10,782 nucleotides of DNA, from NCBI GenBank assembly GCA_021808985.1, contig JAKBAQ010000078.1, positions 1-10,782 on the forward strand, given 5' to 3'. How positions within the stretch are numbered: the first letter of the stretch is position 1; each line of letters begins with the position of its first letter. Shown here piece by piece: positions 6,233-10,782 of this stretch. The notes beneath the pieces are model-generated. The model was not told the DNA's origin. It saw only the letters and a list, made by a program, of their open reading frames with translations, and did no database searches. Made by a program: the position numbers and the translations under genes. Source of the DNA: Pseudomonadota bacterium (GTDB lineage Bacteria; Pseudomonadota; Alphaproteobacteria; Acetobacterales; Acetobacteraceae).

Positions 6233-7350
6233 ACGCCCAGCTCATGCGCCTGCATGGCCTTATCCGCAAGGAAACGCTGCAAATCCTGCGCGACCCCTCC
6301 TCCATCGCCATCGCCTTCGTCCTGCCCACGCTGCTGCTGCTGCTCTTCGGCTATGGCGTCTCGCTCGATGCGCGCCATATCGGGCTCGGCCTGGTGGTTG
6401 GCCAGCCAAGCGCCGCGGCCACCAGCTTCACCGCGCAATTCCGCCATTCCCCCTATTTCACGCCGCATGATTTCGCCAACGAGCCCGCCGCCGAGACGGC
6501 CCTGAACAATGGCGAGATTGACGGCTTCATCTGGCTGCAAGGCAACTTCGCCCGCGCGCTCGCGGCGGGCCAGAGCCCGGCCATCGCCCTCTTCGTCAAC
6601 GGCGTTGACGCCAACAACGCCCGCCTGATCGAGAATTACGTGCAGCAAAGCTGGGCCGGCTGGCTCTCGCGGCAGGCCGCGCTTGCCGGCGCCGCCAACC
6701 CGGCGCCCATCGCCATCGAATCCCGCATCTGGTTCAACCCCGCGGTCAGCAGCCGAGACTATCTGGTCCCCGGCCTCATCGCCGTCATCATGACCCTGAC
6801 CGGCGCCCTGCTCACCGCCCTGGTCATCGCGCGCGAGTGGGAGCGCGGCACCATGGAGGCGCTGATGGTCACCAGGGTGAGCATGCACGAAATCCTGATC
6901 GCCAAAATCATCCCCTATTTCCTGCTCGGCATGGGCGGCATGGTGGCCTCCGTGCTCATCGCGGTATTCCTCTTCGGCGTGCCGCTGCTGGGCTCGCTCA
7001 TCGTGCTCACGCTCGCCTCCTCCTTGTTCATGCTCGCCTCGCTCGGCATGGGGCTGCTCATTTCCACCGTGGCCAAAAACCAGTTCGTCGCCGGGCAGAT
7101 CGCCATCATCACCACCTTCCTGCCGGCCTTCATCCTCTCAGGCTTCATTTTTGACATTTCAAGCATGCCGCTGCCCATCCGGCTGCTCACCCACATCGTC
7201 GCGGCGCGCTATTTCGTGGCCATTTTGCAAACCCTGTTCCTGGCCGGCACGGTATGGCCGGTGCTGCTGCCCAATTTGTTCGCCCTGCTGGTCATGGCCG
7301 TGCTCTTCCTGGGGCTGGCGCGGCTCACCGCCCATAAAAGGCTCGATTAG
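6229..7350 (+). CDS. ybhS: YbhS-like ABC-2 permease
   Basis: A 373-residue inner-membrane permease of the ABC-2 type, one half of the exporter pore. An N-terminal cytoplasmic helix (IRKETLQILRDPSS, 12-25) leads into membrane helix 1 (about 26-43, ending FGYGVSLD). A large periplasmic domain (about 45-175, WFNPAVSSRDYLVPG near its end) follows, then five helices near 178-201, 226-250, 255-281, 288-309 and 345-366. REWERGTMEALMVT (202-215) is the cytoplasmic coupling motif of this family; SGFIFDISSMP and ARYFV are also typical. The layout and several segments match E. coli YbhS. The start at 6229 overlaps the ybhF stop (ATGA) and has a GGAGGAA site. The following gene begins 2 bp after the stop. 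Confidence 0.9.
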   Translation: MNAQLMRLHGLIRKETLQILRDPSSIAIAFVLPTLLLLLFGYGVSLDARHIGLGLVVGQPSAAATSFTAQFRHSPYFTPHDFANEPAAETALNNGEIDGFIWLQGNFARALAAGQSPAIALFVNGVDANNARLIENYVQQSWAGWLSRQAALAGAANPAPIAIESRIWFNPAVSSRDYLVPGLIAVIMTLTGALLTALVIAREWERGTMEALMVTRVSMHEILIAKIIPYFLLGMGGMVASVLIAVFLFGVPLLGSLIVLTLASSLFMLASLGMGLLISTVAKNQFVAGQIAIITTFLPAFILSGFIFDISSMPLPIRLLTHIVAARYFVAILQTLFLAGTVWPVLLPNLFALLVMAVLFLGLARLTAHKRLD

Positions 7351-7352
7351 CC

Positions 7353-8462
7353 ATGCTCGCCCGCCTGCTGGCTCTGGTCATCAAGGAATTCCTCGCCATC
7401 TCGCGCGACGCCAAAAGCCGCGTGGTGCTCATCGGCCCGCCCCTCATCCAGCTGGTCGTGTTCGGCTACGCCGCCAGCTTTGAGCTCAACCACGTCCCCT
7501 TCGCGGTTTACGACCAGGACCAGTCCGCCCTCTCGCGAGACCTGGTGGCCGACTTCGCCGGATCGCCCAGCTTTCAGCAGGTCGCCGTGCTGCACAGCCC
7601 CGAGCGCATCCAAAACCTCATCAACTCCCGCACCGTCGAAATGGTGCTCGACATCGACCCCCGCTACACGCGAGACCTGCTGCTCGGCCGCCCCGCACCG
7701 GTGCAGGTCATCGTCGATGGCCGCAACTCCAACACCGCCCTGCTCATCCTGGGCTATGCCAGCGATATCATCACCTCCGCCAGCCAGGCCTGGGCCGCCA
7801 CGCATGGCGGCGCACCCCCTCCCGCGCGCCTGGTGCCCCGCGCGCTCTACAACCCCACGCTCGACTCCCACTGGTTCATCATCCCCGGCATCGTAGCGCT
7901 GCTCACCCAGGTCGTCACCTTGCTGGTGGTGGGCCTCTCCGTCGCGCGTGAGCGCGAGGCCGGCACGTTCGACCAAACCCTCATCACCCCGCTCAGGCCA
8001 ATTGATATCGTCATCGGCAAAAGCCTGCCGGGGCTTATCATCGGCATCTTGGAGGGCACGGCCATCATTCTGGCCGCGCATCTCTGGTTCGCCGTGCCCC
8101 TGCTGGGCTCGCTGGCCCTGCTCTATACCGGGCTGTTCCTGTTCATCGCCGCCGTCACCGGCATCGGGCTGATGATCTCCTCCCTCGCCGCCACGCAGCA
8201 GCAGGCGCTGCTGGGCGCCTTTCTGTTCATGGTGCCCTCCATCATCCTCTCCGGCTTCGCCACCCCCATCGCCAACATGCCGCCCCTGGTGCAAGACCTC
8301 ACCCTCCTCAACCCCATGCGCTACGCGCTGGTGGTCATAAGAGACTGCTTCCTCGAAAACCCCAGCCTCACCACGCTGCTGCCGCCATTCAGCGCCATGA
8401 CGGCGCAGGCCATCATCAGCCTCGCCACCGCGGGCTGGCTGTTCCACAAGCGCGCGGGCTAA
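7353..8462 (+). CDS. ybhR: YbhR-like ABC-2 permease
   Basis: A 369-residue inner-membrane ABC-2 permease, partner of the preceding one. It has the same plan: an N-terminal amphipathic stretch (VIKEFLAISRDAKSR), helix 1 at about 24-42 (FGYAASFEL), and a periplasmic domain at about 45-172 containing DGRNSNTALLILGY (122-135) and LYNPTLDSHWFIIPG. Five further helices lie at about 177-198, 219-246, 252-278, 285-302 and 350-364. VAREREAGTFDQTLITPL (197-214) is the cytoplasmic coupling motif, and TQQQALLGAFLFM matches the YbhR branch. It is distinct in sequence from the upstream permease, so the pore should be a heterodimer. It is the last gene of the operon; only 17 bp separate it from a convergent gene and no hairpin terminator is visible. 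Confidence 0.9.
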   Translation: MLARLLALVIKEFLAISRDAKSRVVLIGPPLIQLVVFGYAASFELNHVPFAVYDQDQSALSRDLVADFAGSPSFQQVAVLHSPERIQNLINSRTVEMVLDIDPRYTRDLLLGRPAPVQVIVDGRNSNTALLILGYASDIITSASQAWAATHGGAPPPARLVPRALYNPTLDSHWFIIPGIVALLTQVVTLLVVGLSVAREREAGTFDQTLITPLRPIDIVIGKSLPGLIIGILEGTAIILAAHLWFAVPLLGSLALLYTGLFLFIAAVTGIGLMISSLAATQQQALLGAFLFMVPSIILSGFATPIANMPPLVQDLTLLNPMRYALVVIRDCFLENPSLTTLLPPFSAMTAQAIISLATAGWLFHKRAG

Positions 8463-8479
8463 CCAGCGCGCCCAACCTC

Positions 8480-9241
8480 TCAGCCGAAGCCGCCCTGCGA
8501 ATACGGCTTCAGCCCCGCGAAAAACGGCAGGATATACGGGTCATATTTGCGCACCGCCGCCATCGCCTCCTCCGGCAGCGCGCCCAGAAACTCCGTCACC
8601 ATCGTCGCGTTCTCCAGCAGGCGCGCATGCGCGTCATGGCAATTCGCCATATGCGCGAACATCGCGGCCGCATCGTCATAAGTATCCAGCGCCAGGCACT
8701 CGCTCGCCCCGGCATCATAGAACCAGTCATAGCGCGCGGTTCCCGGATCCTTCTCCCCAACCGTGCGCAGCATCGCCGCCGCCGCCGTCCTGAACGCCTC
8801 CAGGCCGCCCGGATTGATGAAGAATTTCGTGTAAATCTCTATATGTTTCGTCTCGCCCCGGCCATCCGCCGGGCTGAACCGCGCCGCCTGCGAGCCTGCC
8901 CCCAGCCCAGCCGCGAAGCGGAACAATTTCGTACCCCCGCCTGGCACCAAATCTGCCTGCGCCGCCGGGCTCATCAGCATTTCAACCGCGCGGTACGAAA
9001 CCTCCCGCAGCCGCATCAACCCCGCCTCGGCGTCCAGATTATACGCATCCATCGCCGCCTCATCGGCATGCACCTCCATGGCCACACACTCGCCGCGCCC
9101 ATCGTCCAAAAACCAGTCATAGCGCAGCAGCCCCGGCCCGGTGGCGCGGCCCAGGGCCACCAGCTGCTCCACCGTATGCTTGAAAATCTCCAGCCTGCCG
9201 TCGTGGATTTTGAACTTGGTATAAACCTCGATCTGCGGCAT
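8480..9241 (-). CDS. Tandem ABM-like (dimeric alpha/beta barrel) domain protein
   Basis: A 253-residue protein built from two copies of a ~90-residue domain of the antibiotic-biosynthesis-monooxygenase-like (ABM/YgiN) ferredoxin fold. Repeat 1 spans about 3-90 (IEVYTKFKIHDGRLEIF, then RYDWFLDDGRGECVAME) and repeat 2 about 133-220 (IEIYTKFFINPGGLEAF, then RYDWFYDAGASECLALD). About half the aligned residues are identical in these blocks. Typical members are single-domain homodimers of ~100 residues, so this looks like a covalent pseudo-dimer. A linker with SPAAQADLVPGGGTK joins the halves, and the C-terminal ~30 residues (KYDPYILPFFAGLKPYSQGGFG) are extra. No signal peptide or cofactor motif is seen. 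Enzyme activity and substrate are unknown; quinol oxidation or a non-enzymatic role are both possible. AGGGAAA 6 nt before the ATG supports the start. It lies 54 bp downstream of smc. Confidence 0.75.
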   Translation of the reverse strand: MPQIEVYTKFKIHDGRLEIFKHTVEQLVALGRATGPGLLRYDWFLDDGRGECVAMEVHADEAAMDAYNLDAEAGLMRLREVSYRAVEMLMSPAAQADLVPGGGTKLFRFAAGLGAGSQAARFSPADGRGETKHIEIYTKFFINPGGLEAFRTAAAAMLRTVGEKDPGTARYDWFYDAGASECLALDTYDDAAAMFAHMANCHDAHARLLENATMVTEFLGALPEEAMAAVRKYDPYILPFFAGLKPYSQGGFG

Positions 9242-9268
9242 CGTCTGTTTCCCTGAAGTCCTTGTTGA

Positions 9269-9281
9269 ATTTTCAGAAAAT
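9269..9281. promoter_or_regulatory. Palindrome ATTTTCAGAAAAT before the ABM-like gene
   Basis: A perfect inverted repeat of 6-bp arms (ATTTTC/GAAAAT) around one central base, 27 bp upstream of the ABM-like start codon in the 54-bp gap after smc. It is strikingly AT-rich for this genome. It could be an operator for the ABM-like gene; it lacks the GC-rich stem plus U-run of an intrinsic terminator. No clear -35/-10 pair was found. Confidence 0.35.
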
Positions 9282-9295
9282 CGGCACGCCCCGCT

Positions 9296-10782
9296 TTATT
9301 CCGCCGCCATCGCCTGCCCGGGATCCACCATTTCCACCGCTCGTGAGAAATCAACCGACAGCAGGCGCGAAATCCCGCGCTCCTGCATGGTCACGCCATA
9401 AAGCCGGTCCATCCGCGCCATGGTGAGATGATGATGCGTCACCACCAGAAAGCGCGTGCCGGTCTCACGCACCATATCTTCCAGCAAATTGCAGAAACGC
9501 TCGACATTGGCATCATCCAGCGGGGCATCCACCTCGTCGAGCACCGAAATCGGCGCCGGATTGCACTTGAACACGGCGAAGATCAGCGACAGCGCGGTCA
9601 GCGCCTGCTCCCCGCCCGAGAGCAGCGAGAGCGTGCTGAGCTTCTTGCCCGGCGGCTGCGCGTAAATTTCCAGCCCCGCCTCGAGCGGATCATCCGAACC
9701 GACCAGCGCCAGATGCGCCTTGCCGCCGCCGAACATGCGCGCGAACAAGGTCTGGAAATGCCGGTCCACCTCGTTGAACACGACCGAGAGCCGCTCACGC
9801 CCCTCGCGGTTGAGATGGCCGATCGAGCCGCGCAGCTTGGCGATGGCGGTGGTTATCTCGCCGCGCTCCCGCTCGATGGTGGCAATCGCCTCTTCCGCCT
9901 CGGCCACCTCAATTTCCGCGCGCAGGTTAACCGGGCCAACCTCCTCGCGCTCGCGCGTCAGCCGCTCCCAGCGCCGCCGCGCCTTCTCCTCGGTTTCAGC
10001 GCTAAGCTCCGCCGGCGGGTCCGGCAGCGCCGGGTTAACCCCCAAACGCTCCAAAATCCGCTCCGCGACAGTCCCCCACGCATGGTTGGCGGCGGTGATA
10101 TTGCCTTCCTCCCGGGCGCGGGCCTCGCGCGCGGCGGCCATCGCGCTCTCGGCGGCGCGCGCGGCGCGGGCCGCCGCGTCGGCATCGCGCTGCGCTATAT
10201 GCAGCGCCTCGGCGGCACGGCGATGCGCGGCCTCAGCGGCCGTCAGGCTCTCCAGCGCCTCGCGCCGCGCGCCGGCGGCCTGTTCCGGCGCGGCTTCAAG
10301 CGCCGCTATGGCCGCCACCGCCTCATCGTGCCGGGCGGCCAGGTCAGTCAGCCGGTCGGCGGCGTCAATCCCGCGCTCATTCCACCCGGCCATCTCATTG
10401 GCCAGTATCTCCAGCCGGCGGGTACGCGCGGCATCGCTGGCGCGCAACGCCTCAAAATTCTGCCGGGCGGCGGATTCCCCCTGGCGCGCCTTGGCCAGCG
10501 CGGCGCGCGCGGCCTCCACCGCGGCGCGGGCCGCATTCGCATCGGGCAGCTGCGCGGCATTGGCCTTCACCAGCGTCAGGGCGGCATCGGCCTCCGCGGC
10601 CTCATGCGCCAGCTGGTCACGGGTGGCGCGCGCGCCGGCTTCCCTGGCATTCGCCCGCTCCGCCTCCGCGCTCAGGCGGATCGCCTCGGCCCGCGCCCGG
10701 TCAAACCTCTGTTCGGCGGTCCGGCGGGCCTCGCGCGCGGCGGTCTCGGCGGCGCGGCGGGCCTCGCGCACTGTGGTCTCGG
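9296..10782 (-). CDS. smc: Smc, chromosome segregation ATPase (C-terminal part; 5' end outside window)
   Basis: The C-terminal ~494 residues of the Smc condensin ATPase, which compacts and segregates the chromosome with ScpA and ScpB. The frame runs off the window edge, so the N-terminal head, first coil and hinge are outside; a GTG at 10771 is internal. From 10782 to about 10080 the protein is a long Ala/Arg/Glu-rich coiled coil. Then come the head-proximal segment GPVNLRAEIEVAEAE, the transition DRHFQTLFARMFGGGKAHL, the ABC signature LSGGEQALTALSLIFAVF (LSGGEQ codons at 9605-9622), Walker B ISVLDE (9533-9550) followed by DAPLDDANVERF, and the switch region VVTHHHLTMARMD. These are all hallmark Smc C-terminal head features. 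The coil is unusually Ala/Arg-biased, as expected from the high GC content. It may be co-transcribed with the ABM-like gene downstream. Confidence 0.95.
   Translation of the reverse strand, partial: ETTVREARRAAETAAREARRTAEQRFDRARAEAIRLSAEAERANAREAGARATRDQLAHEAAEADAALTLVKANAAQLPDANAARAAVEAARAALAKARQGESAARQNFEALRASDAARTRRLEILANEMAGWNERGIDAADRLTDLAARHDEAVAAIAALEAAPEQAAGARREALESLTAAEAAHRRAAEALHIAQRDADAAARAARAAESAMAAAREARAREEGNITAANHAWGTVAERILERLGVNPALPDPPAELSAETEEKARRRWERLTREREEVGPVNLRAEIEVAEAEEAIATIERERGEITTAIAKLRGSIGHLNREGRERLSVVFNEVDRHFQTLFARMFGGGKAHLALVGSDDPLEAGLEIYAQPPGKKLSTLSLLSGGEQALTALSLIFAVFKCNPAPISVLDEVDAPLDDANVERFCNLLEDMVRETGTRFLVVTHHHLTMARMDRLYGVTMQERGISRLLSVDFSRAVEMVDPGQAMAAE

Noticed and set aside
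7347..8447. Long antisense open frame (366 codons) opposite ybhR
   Set aside because: Rich in Gly, Glu, Asp, Gln and His with no motif; the sense strand encodes a clear permease.
8463..8479. Intrinsic terminator between ybhR and the convergent ABM-like gene
   Set aside because: The 17-bp gap holds no GC-rich hairpin with a T-run on either strand.

Overview
The window is GC-rich, tightly packed bacterial chromosome with many 4-bp start/stop overlaps. Gene content and style suggest an alphaproteobacterium, perhaps Acetobacterales/Rhodospirillales. The clues are an elongator-type tRNA-Met beginning GGCGG and ending GCUACCA, an Smr-domain gene followed directly by an XRE regulator, and the form of the Maf and SMC proteins. 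The taxon is an inference; no marker gene settles it.

Layout. (1) Positions 1-2456, + strand: the end of a lactate-oxidation operon (lutB, cut by the window edge, then lutC). It runs by overlapping starts into an Smr-domain protein and a small XRE-type regulator, so all four are probably on one transcript. (2) Positions 2386-2982, - strand: a Maf-family nucleotide pyrophosphatase whose last 71 bp lie antisense to the end of the XRE gene. (3) Positions 3097-3171, + strand: a tRNA-Met (CAU) with encoded CCA. (4) Positions 3172-3414: a non-coding stretch that is locally AT-richer, contains the perfect palindrome TTACCGGTAA, and is the likely control region of the next operon. (5) Positions 3415-8462, + strand: a complete four-gene ABC exporter matching the Escherichia coli ybhGFSR arrangement: membrane-fusion protein, double-ATPase protein, and two ABC-2 permeases. 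(6) Positions 8480-9241 and 9296-10782, - strand: a protein made of two tandem ABM-like (dimeric alpha/beta barrel) domains, downstream of the C-terminal half of the chromosome-segregation ATPase Smc, whose N-terminus lies beyond the window.

How the genes work together. LutB and LutC are subunits of the cytoplasmic iron-sulfur LutABC L-lactate oxidising complex; LutA would lie upstream. The exporter genes form a self-contained inner-membrane machine: YbhF supplies two nucleotide-binding domains, YbhS and YbhR form the membrane pore, and YbhG reaches towards an outer-membrane channel. Neither an outer-membrane TolC-type gene nor a TetR-type regulator is present here. The double ATPase has an asymmetric set of catalytic motifs predicting one competent and one degenerate ATP site.

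I found no clearly new system. The points most worth a second look are the asymmetric ATPase, the palindromic sites before the exporter and the ABM-like gene, the lutBC-Smr-XRE run-on, and the duplicated ABM protein.
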